A DNA stretch of 64,000 nucleotides from Paenibacillus pedocola (lineage in GTDB: Bacteria > Bacillota > Bacilli > Paenibacillales > Paenibacillaceae), in the NCBI RefSeq assembly GCF_031599675.1, contig NZ_CP134223.1, positions 2,418,001-2,482,000 of the forward strand, read 5' to 3'. The notes under the pieces are model-generated. The model had not been told where the DNA came from. It was given only the letters and a program-made list of their open reading frames with translations, and did no database searches. Positions 8,895-18,200 of this stretch are shown here, piece after piece. Both the position numbers and the translations under genes were made by a program. Position 1 is the stretch's first letter, and the number at the start of each line of letters is the position of its first letter.

Positions 8895-8912
8895 AACGAA
8901 AGGTTATAAGCA

Positions 8913-8952
8913 AAGCCCGTTCTCCTAATGGGAAGGAGAACGGGCTTTTTTA
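8913..8952. terminator. Bidirectional terminator between convergent genes
   Basis: AAGCCCGTTCTCC (8913-8925) and GGAGAACGGGCTT (8935-8947) form a perfect 13-bp stem with T-rich tails. It lies between the plus-strand kinase gene and the stop of the minus-strand RCC1-like gene and may serve both. Confidence 0.85.
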
Positions 8953-8955
8953 TGC

Positions 8956-10524
8956 TTATTTCATTGTTATGGAAATCTTCTCTTCATTCGGCAGCCATTC
9001 AACCACTGCCCCCAGCTGCTCACTGATAAAACGCAGCGGGAGATACATAGTACCGTTCACGATAAAAGGCGCTGTTGGCAGCGTGACACTTTTACCGTTC
9101 ACTTTCGTTGATTTGGTCACTGTATTGATGGCGATGGACAGAGCAGGTTGATCCCCGGCAGGACGGGTGATCAGGACATTTTTGTCTACTGTATAACTGT
9201 TAACTCCTGGTATAGAGGAAGGTGCACTCTGGACATCTTCTTTATAGGATACGGTGGCCCCCATTTTGTCGAATAGGGAGCGTAGAGGGATAAAGTTCTG
9301 ACCATTTCGGGTGATCACGCCATTCGTCAGGCTGATATTCTCACCGTTCAAGGTTACGGATATTGGCTTCTGCATCGGAACGGGTTCGTTATATCTGAAT
9401 TCATAACTTGCATATCCGAGCTGAGCATTCTTGTTAACACCCCAGCCCCAAAGGGAGCCATCGTTCTTTTGCATAATGACATGGCGGCCGCCGCCCTTAA
9501 TAGACTTCATTTCGGACGCCAAAAGGCTGAAATTTGCTTGCGCAGACATATGATCATTTTCAATAGATGCGGTATAGACTTTGTCTTCCGCGGTTATAGC
9601 CACAATGGACCGTTCTACAATGCAGGCGTCGATTACGTTCTGGATGCCAGTGAAGAGAACAGGTGCTGCCTGATGATGATAGGTGGTGCCATCTGAAGAA
9701 CCTGTAATGGTAGAACCCCAGAACCATAAACGGGATTGTCCGTCTATAGCCAGCAAAGACTGCCCGTTATAACTGAGCCTCATGATATTGGTCATTCCCT
9801 GGAGAGGAGAAGGGGTTACGTTATCCGGATTACCTTGCGTCGAGGGCTCATAAATGGACTGAACGGGCCATGTCCAGACAGAACCGTCCTTTTGTAGTGC
9901 ATAGTTTCCTTCAAGCTGAGTGACATCATTCAGATTCTTGACGGGTGTAAACGTAGCGAAATCATCTGTTGATGTCCATACCGTTCTGTCGCTCTTCAGG
10001 AAAAGAAACCGTCTCCAGTCCCCATCTTTGTTGTCCTCACTATAACCGGAGACTGCGGCTACCTGGCCGATACCGGAAACAGGGGTAAAGGGGGTCATCG
10101 TTAACCCATCCAGAGACATCACTGCAGTTGATACGGTTCCATCCTCACTGACTGCAAGATACCGGTCCCCCAAATTAAAAAGTCTTACTAACTTTTGCAA
10201 TTCCTGCAACTGCACGGTTTCAATACCAAGTGTCTTCGGGTTAGTCTGCCACTTCCAAACGGCATCATCGTCCTTGGTGGTAAACAGCGCGCTGTCCCAT
10301 AGGCTGAAGTAATCTTTAACATGTTCGGCACCCGGAACCTGCGTCGGCACGGAACGATTTTCGCCCCATACCCATAAGCTTCCGTCTGCTTTGACCAGAT
10401 AATCCGGCCCATAGGTTGAAATAGTGGGAGCGCTACCTGCGGTTCCGGCGGCAGAAGGAGTCACCGAAGCATTCAGACCCAGGATAATGCCAAGAATAAC
10501 GAGCCAAGTTCTTTTTTTTCTCAT
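8956..10524 (-). CDS. Secreted RCC1-like repeat protein with C-terminal copper-amine-oxidase-N-like domain
   Basis: A 522-residue exported protein. A signal peptide (RKK followed by a hydrophobic stretch ending near SAAG, residues 1-27) precedes a repeat region at about 30-385 with recurring tryptophan signatures such as DGSLWVWGE, DGSVWTWP, SRLWFWGS and DGSLWGWGVNKNAQLG. These are typical of RCC1/BNR-like beta propellers. Residues about 390-522 match the small domain named after the copper amine oxidase N-terminus, seen as two half repeats (FIPLRSLFDKMGATVSY and YLPLRFISEQLGAVVEW). In Bacillota this domain is found in many secreted proteins and does not imply amine oxidase activity. The ATG at 10524 has GAGGG eight bases before it. 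Ligand and function are unknown. Confidence 0.75.
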   Translation of the reverse strand: MRKKRTWLVILGIILGLNASVTPSAAGTAGSAPTISTYGPDYLVKADGSLWVWGENRSVPTQVPGAEHVKDYFSLWDSALFTTKDDDAVWKWQTNPKTLGIETVQLQELQKLVRLFNLGDRYLAVSEDGTVSTAVMSLDGLTMTPFTPVSGIGQVAAVSGYSEDNKDGDWRRFLFLKSDRTVWTSTDDFATFTPVKNLNDVTQLEGNYALQKDGSVWTWPVQSIYEPSTQGNPDNVTPSPLQGMTNIMRLSYNGQSLLAIDGQSRLWFWGSTITGSSDGTTYHHQAAPVLFTGIQNVIDACIVERSIVAITAEDKVYTASIENDHMSAQANFSLLASEMKSIKGGGRHVIMQKNDGSLWGWGVNKNAQLGYASYEFRYNEPVPMQKPISVTLNGENISLTNGVITRNGQNFIPLRSLFDKMGATVSYKEDVQSAPSSIPGVNSYTVDKNVLITRPAGDQPALSIAINTVTKSTKVNGKSVTLPTAPFIVNGTMYLPLRFISEQLGAVVEWLPNEEKISITMK

Positions 10525-10734
10525 ACTAGTACCCTCGCTATCATTTATGTAGTTTTGTTATATAAGTAAATATATGGTTCCTGTTATCATTAGATTAGAC
10601 GTCAGGTATGGTAAAAAGTTCCTCCCTCTGGCAAAATAGAAGGGAACATAAAATATACCAATTTTAAGAGTTGTGGTAATATGGAGTCACTTTAATGCTA
10701 AGGATTATGAAGCTGATAGGGCGGAGGGTTGGCC

Positions 10735-12204
10735 TTGAATTTATTTTACATTCTTATGTTTCTGTCGATGTGGACAATGGGTGTGGTGTTGCTTGTATTT
10801 AATCGTAAAGCCAACCTCTGGATTAGCCTGACGCTGTTGACTGGAGGGATGGCCAGTTTTGCATTCTCCATTCATCTTACGATCATTCCATTCGTTTTAC
10901 CCCGCGGGTGGTTATCGCCTGCATTCAGTTCTTTTCTCTATGAGCTTAGTGTTGTGGCAATGACGGTATACTTTTATCTATTTCCTTTTACAGCTTGTAT
11001 GGGGGCGTTATGGCTGGGTGCGGTACGCTCCGCTAAGAATAGGGCACTGATCTCCGTCCTGTTATTCATACCTGCTGTTCTTGTCGGGGTCCATCATTTG
11101 CAGAATGAGCCATGGGCCAGCTTCGAAATCAGCCATTTTCGGATGTGGGCAGGGTTTTATTTCCTGTTAAGTTTTGTACTCTACGGGATTGCCTTCAAAC
11201 GGGAGAAAGAATTCTATAGGAAGAAGAATAAGAAAAGAGTAGGGGTTATATTTACGCTCGGCACTCTATTTGCGTTCGTAACCGATTTCGTAGGCTTTCG
11301 TTCCTTGACCATGAGGGAGTGGAGCTTTGAACTGGAGAGCAACGGGGCATGGAAATACAATGTTATTGTGGTATTGGGCCTTGTGGCGGTTATTATTTTT
11401 TATCTGGTGAAGAACGGCTTCATGGGCATCAAGCTCAGAATTGAACGGGAAAAGATGGATGTATCGATGCGTGCGCTTACGATGGGGGTCTCGATCCTGA
11501 ATCATTCCATCAAGAACGAAATTCAAAAAATCAATTACTTAACCGAGAAGACCACGGGCTATATTCATTCGGGCCAGTCCGACAAATCTCTTCAGTCCAT
11601 GGAACAAATTCATTCAGTTACGGCTCATCTGCTGGATATGGTCGGGAGAATCAAGGACAAAGCCGACGATATTGTACTCAGTGAAACTCAAGTGGGCATC
11701 AAAGAGATCATTAGCGCGGTTCTGCAGCCTATGCAGCCGCTTCTGGAGAGCCGTTCAATCCGGGTAGCAGTCACGCAGGAAGAAGACGGGGAATTAATCT
11801 GTGATACGATGCATCTCAAGGAGACATTGTCAAACCTGGTTCAGAATGCAGTGGATGCCATGGATACTGAGGGCGGCTTGCTTACCCTGCGGACAGTGAG
11901 AGCCAAGCGTTATTTCATCATTGAAGTGACGGATACCGGATGCGGCATTCCAAAGGATCAACTGGGCAAGATCTTTGAACCATTTTATACCACGAAGAAA
12001 AACCCCTATAATCACGGTCTCGGACTATCCTATTGTATGTCGGTCATGAGGAAGCATGGAGGTAAGCTTACCATTGCAAGTGCAGAATCGGAGAGAGGAA
12101 CAACGGTCATGCTGCATTTTCCAATACAGCGTTTTGTTGTACCTTCTGAGCTGAGTATTTACACCCCTTCCACACCTGTGATCAGATCCATCAATCGCTT
12201 TTAA
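10735..12204 (+). CDS. Membrane sensor histidine kinase
   Basis: About 489 residues. The first 230 contain seven to eight hydrophobic helices and no obvious extracytoplasmic ligand domain, suggesting a 7TM-type sensor. The kinase part shows an H-box NHSIKNE (phospho-His about 257), N-box LSNLVQNAVDAM, G1 box DTGCGIP, F-box IFEPFYTT and G2 box HGLGLSYC. All boxes are intact, so it should be active. TTG at 10735 is preferred because GGAGGG ends 6 nt before it; the in-frame TTG at 10729 abuts that site. The cognate regulator is probably the NarL-type gene on the opposite strand, whose 3' end overlaps this gene by 14 bp. The signal is unknown. Confidence 0.85.
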   Translation: MNLFYILMFLSMWTMGVVLLVFNRKANLWISLTLLTGGMASFAFSIHLTIIPFVLPRGWLSPAFSSFLYELSVVAMTVYFYLFPFTACMGALWLGAVRSAKNRALISVLLFIPAVLVGVHHLQNEPWASFEISHFRMWAGFYFLLSFVLYGIAFKREKEFYRKKNKKRVGVIFTLGTLFAFVTDFVGFRSLTMREWSFELESNGAWKYNVIVVLGLVAVIIFYLVKNGFMGIKLRIEREKMDVSMRALTMGVSILNHSIKNEIQKINYLTEKTTGYIHSGQSDKSLQSMEQIHSVTAHLLDMVGRIKDKADDIVLSETQVGIKEIISAVLQPMQPLLESRSIRVAVTQEEDGELICDTMHLKETLSNLVQNAVDAMDTEGGLLTLRTVRAKRYFIIEVTDTGCGIPKDQLGKIFEPFYTTKKNPYNHGLGLSYCMSVMRKHGGKLTIASAESERGTTVMLHFPIQRFVVPSELSIYTPSTPVIRSINRF

Positions 12205-12778
12205 AATAAGTAAGTTTATTCTTGATGCTCTTCAGCTGGGATTTGATCGTGTTGGTTGATTTATGCAGCTTGTCGGAGATTTGCTGTTTGCTCAGCCCTT
12301 CTTGTCTCAGTTCGAAGACCTCCCGCTCCATGGGCGACAGCTCCATCAGCTGAATTTCACTGCGCATGACGCGGGCGGCGTCCGCATGAATGGTTGACCG
12401 GTCATCATGTGCTTCCCTAATCGCACGGACAATATCTTTATAACTAAGCTTGGTAATGTAATTGAGCGCTCCAAATTGGAAGGATTTCATGATAATTTCT
12501 TTTTCGGTCAGCGAGGTAAGCATGATTACTTTGATGCCTTGGTCATGCAGATTTGACAGGATTTCCTTCATAGCTTCCAAGCCATCCAGATTGTTGCCGG
12601 TTAAATTAATGTCCATCAAAATGATATCCAGCGGATGCCGAAACGCCGCTTGAACTGCCTCCTCTTTGGTGCTGGCGACTGCCACAACCTCTATATCGGG
12701 CTCCTCTGCCAAATCCGTGCTTATATTCTGCTTCCAGAACGGATCATCCTCCACTAACATAACGCGTATACGCTCCAT
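12191..12778 (-). CDS. NarL/LuxR-family response regulator
   Basis: A 195-residue two-component regulator. The receiver domain (residues 1-120) has the acidic pair VEDDP, the phospho-acceptor LMDINLTG (Asp about 56) and MLTSLTEKE for the conserved Thr/Ser. A LuxR-type helix-turn-helix at about 133-192 reads LSPMEREVFELRQEGLSKQQ and then HKSTNTIKSQLKSI. The start at 12778 is chosen because GGAGGG lies 6 nt upstream and the receiver begins right after; upstream in-frame codons back to 12829 lack a ribosome site. It is probably phosphorylated by the convergent kinase. The pair is arranged tail to tail rather than in an operon, and the genes share 14 bp of coding sequence. Inverted GGGTGA half-sites lie in front of this gene and before the P450. 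Confidence 0.85.
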   Translation of the reverse strand: MERIRVMLVEDDPFWKQNISTDLAEEPDIEVVAVASTKEEAVQAAFRHPLDIILMDINLTGNNLDGLEAMKEILSNLHDQGIKVIMLTSLTEKEIIMKSFQFGALNYITKLSYKDIVRAIREAHDDRSTIHADAARVMRSEIQLMELSPMEREVFELRQEGLSKQQISDKLHKSTNTIKSQLKSIKNKLTYFKSD

Positions 12779-12827
12779 TGAATTCCCTCCATCACTCTGC
12801 CTACAGGTTAGCAATAGTATACAAAAC

Positions 12828-12858
12828 AATCACCCGGGCTGATAGGGTGATTTTTTTT
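12828..12858 (+). terminator. Hairpin with T8 tail, possible terminator of the kinase transcript
   Basis: AATCACCC (12828-12835) and GGGTGATT (12845-12852) form an 8-bp stem with a 9-nt loop, and the stem runs into eight T residues. The nearest plus-strand gene upstream is the histidine kinase ending at 12204, with no hairpin right after it. The same bases also belong to a set of inverted half-sites, so a role as an operator is an alternative. Confidence 0.5.
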
Positions 12859-12898
12859 CACCCTTGGACATATGCAGGGGGGTGAAAAAAGTTCATCC
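12830..12898. promoter_or_regulatory. Array of inverted GGGTGA half-sites between response regulator and P450
   Basis: Alternating half-sites are TCACCC (12830), GGGTGA (12845), TCACCC (12858), GGGTGAA (12880) and TTCATCC (12892). Neighbouring copies form inverted repeats with arms of 6 to 8 bp. The position between divergent genes suggests binding sites for a dimeric regulator, perhaps the NarL-type protein itself. No experimental consensus is known to me for this family member. Confidence 0.45.
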
Positions 12899-12989
12899 TC
12901 CCCAATCTTCCTTCATCACTATAAGCTATGGATTGTAAACGGCAGCTTAAACGCCGAAATCGCAAGCTGGAACGGAGAGATACCCGAGT

Positions 12990-14342
12990 ATGAAGGCTAC
13001 AACAGAAACTATGTATGCCCCGCAGGGACCTAAGGGTTCCTGGCTGAGCGGGAATTTGATGGAATACCGGCAGGATCCTACGGGATTTCTAACGGAGCTG
13101 CAAAAGGACTACGGTGGTGTGGCACAAATACGGTTTGGTCCCCAGAAAATGTATGTTATCTATGATCCGAACCTTTTAAAGGAGGTTCTGCTGACGAAGC
13201 ATGAGCATTTTATTAAACTTAAAGCGTTTAAAGAAGCACGCCTGTTTGTCGGGGACGGTGTTGCTACCAGTACAGGAGCCAAGCACAAACGGGTCCGAAA
13301 GCTGATTCAGCCTCATTTTACGAGAGGCCATATTCAGACCTATGCAGAGCAAATGGTGCAGACGGTTCGAAAAGAGCTGGACAGCTGGATGCCGGGAGAA
13401 CGGCGGATTCTGACAGAGGATGTCTCTAACATTACATTTGCGGTTATTGCCAAAACATTGTTCAGCCTCGAAGGGGGCGGATATACCGATTCCATCCGGG
13501 TGCCGTATGAGCTGATTAATCGGATGTGTTCGGAACGTATGCGTTCCTTATTTCCGGTGCCCCTGTTCATCTCAACGGCCAATAACCGGGCTTACAAAAA
13601 AGCATTGCATGAATTGGACCAGGCCGTGTTCACCATTCTTCAGCAGCGAAGGGAAAATCCTGAGCAAGGCGCAGGGGATCTGCTCTCCGTATTGATGTCT
13701 GCGAAGGATGAAAACGGAGCCGGCATGACGGACCAGGAGCTGCGCGACGAGCTGATGATCATGTTCATTGCAGGCCATGAGACTTCGGCCAATGTACTGT
13801 CCTGGACATTCTCCTATATCCTGCAGCACAAGGAGGTAGAAGACAAGTTGTACGAGGAGTGGGACCGGGTGCTAGGCGGGAATGATCCTACAGATGCTAC
13901 TTATATGCAACTGACGTATACCCAGAATGTGCTAAGAGAGGCCATGCGGCTGCGTTCACCATCCTTTTTTACCGGACGCTCGGCCACAGCGGATGTGGAG
14001 ATTGGCCACATTACGGTGAAGAAAGGACAATCCATACTGTTCAGCCCCTATGCCATGCACCAGAATCCCGAGTATTTTCCAGACCCGTTATCCTTTATTC
14101 CAGAGCGGTTCGAGAATGATTTCCTGAAAAAGATTCCGCAGTTTGCTTATATTCCGTTCGGGGGAGGGCCGCGTGGATGTATCGGAAATCATTTTGCGAT
14201 GATGGAAATGGTAATTGCCCTGTGTATGATCGGCCAGCGTTACCGGCTGAGGCTGGCTCCTGCGCATCCTCCGATTGAAATGGAGGCCCTGATGACGCTG
14301 CGTCCCAAACATGGCATTCAGGTCATTGTTAACAACCGGTAA
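12990..14342 (+). CDS. Cytochrome P450
   Basis: A 450-residue soluble P450 monooxygenase without a membrane anchor. The I-helix oxygen-binding motif AGHETS lies near residue 260, the K-helix ExxR (EAMR) near 317, the PERF-type segment IPERFEND near 370, and the heme-binding loop FGGGPRGCIGNHFA near 390, with Cys about 397 as thiolate ligand. All catalytic elements are present. The pattern resembles bacterial fatty-acid/secondary-metabolite P450s of the CYP102/CYP110-like type, but the substrate cannot be told. No ferredoxin or reductase gene is adjacent, so it must use general redox partners. It is preceded by the GGGTGA half-site array and followed by an XRE regulator. The ATG at 12990 follows GGAGAGA. 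Confidence 0.9.
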   Translation: MKATTETMYAPQGPKGSWLSGNLMEYRQDPTGFLTELQKDYGGVAQIRFGPQKMYVIYDPNLLKEVLLTKHEHFIKLKAFKEARLFVGDGVATSTGAKHKRVRKLIQPHFTRGHIQTYAEQMVQTVRKELDSWMPGERRILTEDVSNITFAVIAKTLFSLEGGGYTDSIRVPYELINRMCSERMRSLFPVPLFISTANNRAYKKALHELDQAVFTILQQRRENPEQGAGDLLSVLMSAKDENGAGMTDQELRDELMIMFIAGHETSANVLSWTFSYILQHKEVEDKLYEEWDRVLGGNDPTDATYMQLTYTQNVLREAMRLRSPSFFTGRSATADVEIGHITVKKGQSILFSPYAMHQNPEYFPDPLSFIPERFENDFLKKIPQFAYIPFGGGPRGCIGNHFAMMEMVIALCMIGQRYRLRLAPAHPPIEMEALMTLRPKHGIQVIVNNR

Positions 14343-14455
14343 GCAGATATACAATTTGTTAGTTTTTTTACAATGATACTTATAGTCCGTCGACTCCATG
14401 CCCCCATCTGGATTAACATGTGAATATAAATAAGTGAGTCAAAGGGTGCTGGTGA

Positions 14456-15139
14456 ATGAATATATTACAGGATTTTGGAATCCGCCTGAAAGAATTAAGG
14501 CTCCGGTCGAGCATGTCACAGGATATGCTGGCTTCCAGGTCCGGGCTGGACCGGACCTATATTGGCAGCGTGGAGCGCGGGGAACGCAATGTGTCGCTTA
14601 AAAATATCGAAATTCTATGCAATACGCTGGATGTGGATATTAGCTATTTTTTTGACGATGAACGGTTCTCTGTCCATTCTGCATTTTTCAAACAGGAGAT
14701 GGCAAGACCGCTCGAAGACCGGTTTAGCTACAGCCTGCTGATCGAGGACAATCTGCTGGCATGGAAGGTGACAGGAGCCCTGCATCCGGAGGAAGTCAAA
14801 CGAATCTGTCTGGATTTAAAAGCGGCCTGCCGTCAGCTTACTCCCGGTCAAGTCAAGCTGCTGATCGATAACAGCAAAATGATGACCAAGGGGCAGCCCA
14901 TTGCTTTTCTGCACGAAGTCACTGAAATATGGGAGGAGCTTCAGCGGTGGTTCCTTCCTTATTGCGAACAAGTCATCGTCCTCTGCAATTCCAAGTTCAT
15001 GCAGAATCAGATGAACCGTCTGGCCAAACGGAGCGGGATCATCAAAGTGCAGAAGACGCTGTACGCCGAAGATAAGCAGTGGCTGGCAGCGGATGAGATG
15101 GATCTTGTAGATCTGCTCAAAAGGTATCTGGAAGTGTAG
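14456..15139 (+). CDS. XRE-family regulator with an uncharacterised C-terminal domain
   Basis: A 227-residue protein. Residues about 6-68 form a SinR/Cro-type helix-turn-helix (RLKELRLRSSMSQDMLASRS, then TYIGSVERGERNVSLKNIE). Residues 80-227 form a mixed alpha/beta domain (VKLLIDNSKMM, CEQVIVLCNSKFMQNQMNRL, ending in LVDLLKRYLEV) that looks like a SpoIIAA/STAS-type fold but has no motif I can name with confidence. It is oriented with and just downstream of the P450, separated by 113 bp, and precedes the GH44 gene, so it could regulate either. AAAGGGTG precedes the ATG. Confidence 0.7.
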   Translation: MNILQDFGIRLKELRLRSSMSQDMLASRSGLDRTYIGSVERGERNVSLKNIEILCNTLDVDISYFFDDERFSVHSAFFKQEMARPLEDRFSYSLLIEDNLLAWKVTGALHPEEVKRICLDLKAACRQLTPGQVKLLIDNSKMMTKGQPIAFLHEVTEIWEELQRWFLPYCEQVIVLCNSKFMQNQMNRLAKRSGIIKVQKTLYAEDKQWLAADEMDLVDLLKRYLEV

Positions 15140-15261
15140 ATACGCAGGGAGAAGAAATCAAAGGTGATTTATGCACAGACAGATTAAGGTGGCTGCGCGC
15201 GCCTTTGCTTGGTACAAAAACGTATTATTTAGATGAGAATAATTGGAGATGAGAAAGACGC

Positions 15262-18200
15262 ATGAAAAAATCTTTATCAAATCACAACAGAAACGTAGCC
15301 GTTATGTTTTTGGTTGTTCTTCTGTTGTCAAACAGTTTTTCCTTCGTAGAGGCATTCACGGGGAATGCCTTGGCTGCCGCCAGCTTCAAAGCCTCGGCAG
15401 CTCCAGTCTCCCCAACAATAGAAGCGGGAACCAAAGCAACCGTGAACGTAAGCGTAACTTCATCAGAGCATACCGAAGTGCTGCTGGATGTTGAGTTTTT
15501 TGATGCAGCACTACAGAATGTCGGCAAGGTGTTCGTAGACAATATTAAGCTGGAAGCGGGCGTAGAGAAGACTGTACCACTGGTCTGGAATGTGCCGGCA
15601 AATCTTCCGGCAGGAGAGTATATGGTCAGTTTCGGAATTTTTGGAGCTGGCTGGAAAGGCGGGAACAGCAAGTGGTACCCGGGTGCAGCCAAGATAACCA
15701 TCACTCAGGGAATACCGCAAATCAGCTTCTCGGCATCAGCAACGGCTGTTCCCGGCAGCATCAAAACGGGTGAGCAAGTGGCGGTTGAGGCCACTGTAAC
15801 AGCAAATGTGTATACAGAGGCGATTGCCGAAGTGAAGATTCTTCATTCCAGCGGGGAGCCCGTTCATCAGCAAGAGTTCAAAAAGATGTTTCAGGCTAAC
15901 CAACGGGTAGTATTGCCGGTGAAGTGGAGAGCACCGGAGGATGCTTTACCGGGAACCTACCATGTAGAGGTGGCTGTATATAACCCGGATCGTTCAAAAA
16001 CCTACACGGTCAATTCAGCAGCGGCACAGTTTTCGGTTAGCCCCGTCAATGGCCCTATACTTCCGGCACCGACTAATGTGAAGGCCTCACTGGTTGTTGA
16101 TACAGTAACAGTAACCTGGGATAAGGTTGCAGAGGCAGACAGTTATGAGGTTGAGGTGGACGGGGCAGGAATTCTGAAGGTGACGGGCACCTCTTGTGTT
16201 CATATCGGATTAAAGCCGAATACCAGTCATACCTACAGGGTCAGGGCCAAAAAGGGCTCAGATGCCGGTCCGTGGAGTATTGCGGTCAGCGTAAAGGTGC
16301 CTCCGGCTGAAAGCGGGGTACAGCCTTTTAAAGTCCTGACTGAAACGGGAACAAAGCAGAGCACATCCTCGATTACACCCAAATTCAAAGTCAAGAATAA
16401 CGGCAAAACAGAGGTCAGTCTGAAGGATTTAAAAATCCGTTACTACTATACGGCCGACTTCACGAATGAGGAAGAAAAATCTTTTAACCTTGGGTTCTAC
16501 AGCCTGGTGAAATGGAGAACGCTCGCGGCCGCCGACGTCATCACCCGGTTTGTCAAAATGCCGGTTCCCTCCGGGCAGGCTACTCATTACCTGGAGATCG
16601 GCTTCACAGAGCAGGCAGGTATGATAAAGCCGGCGGAAGAGCTTTTGTTCAGCGGCTGGATGAATAAGAGCGACTGGTCGGCGTTCAATCAAATGAATGA
16701 TTACTCGTTCCTGAACACTTCGGCGGAAACCGAAAGCCTAAAAACGGTAGTCTATCTGCAAGGTGTGCGGGTATGGGGAGCCGAACCGGAGCTTCTGGAT
16801 ATCCCGCCATTTCCGGACCCGGTAGAAACCGCAGCCACAGACACGTCAATTACCTTAACCTGGGAAGCTGTTCCGGGAGCGGCGGGCTATGAGATCTATG
16901 CGGATGGGGTAATAACGACCGTACCCGGCCTTACGTTTGCTTACGATTTTTTGAAGCCCGGGACATTGCATACCTTCAAAATCAGGGCTCTTAAGGGAGA
17001 CAGCTCCAGCTTATGGAGCTCGCGGTTCACAGTCAAGACAACCGGAGAGCAGCAGCTGCCGCAGCCTATAGGCATCAGGGCAGAGAAGACCGGAAGTTCA
17101 ATTACGATCAGCTGGAAAGCCATGCAGGAGTCGGTTACCGGCTATGACATTGAAGTTGACGGTGCAGTTACACCAGTAGGGACTAACCTGTTCTACACAC
17201 ACAGCGGGTTAACGCCGGCTTCGCTTCATACGTACCGGGTTAGAGCCAAAGACGGCAGTACACTGGGGCCCTGGAGTGAGAAGATTCAGGTCAATACACT
17301 CCGCAGCCCTGAAGGACCCTTCGAAGTCCAGTTCCACATTGATCCGGCTGCGGAAAGAACCCCCATCAGTCCTTATATTTACGGTTCGAATGAGGATTTG
17401 ACAGGTACCGAGAATCTGACTGCAAGAAGAGCCGGCGGCAACCGGTTCTCAGCTTACAATTGGGAGAACAATGCTTCGAACTCAGGCAGTGACGGAGGTT
17501 TTGTCAGTGATTCCTTTGTTCCGTGGTATTACGGCGGAATTCCGGTCTCGGAAAGCGCCAAGTGGGAAATCCCTGGAAGTGCAGCAGTAGGCTTCCACCA
17601 GAAATCCCTGGAGAAAGGTGCTTATACCCTATGGACACTGCCCATGGCGGGTTATGCTGCCAAAGACAAGGGGACCAAAGTGACCCAGGCAGAGATGGCT
17701 CCTTCCAGCCGGTGGGTGGACGTTAAGGCGGCCAAAGGTGCCCCGTTCAGTCTTACCCCGGATTTGAATGACAATGTGGTGTATAACGATGAACTGGTCA
17801 ATCTTCTGGTCCATAAGTTTGGTCCGGCGTCTTCTGCCACCGGTATCAAAGGGTATTCCATGGATAATGAACCGGGACTTTGGAATCACACGCATGAATA
17901 CATGCATCCAGAAATGGCGAAGGGTGCAGAGGTGCTCAACAAGTCCGTAGAACTCGCCAAAGCGGTTAAAAATGTAGATCCATCCGCTGAAATGTTCGGT
18001 CCGGTCTCGTACGGGTTCAGTGACGCCTATATGGTGGATAACAAGCCGGAATGGAATGAGATCAAAGGAAATTACAGATGGTATCTGGATTATTATCTGG
18101 ACAATATGGCGAGAGAATCGAGAAAAGAAAATAAACGGCTGCTGGATGTGCTGGATATTCACTGGTATTCAGAGGAAATGGGCGGCGGAACCCGGATTAC

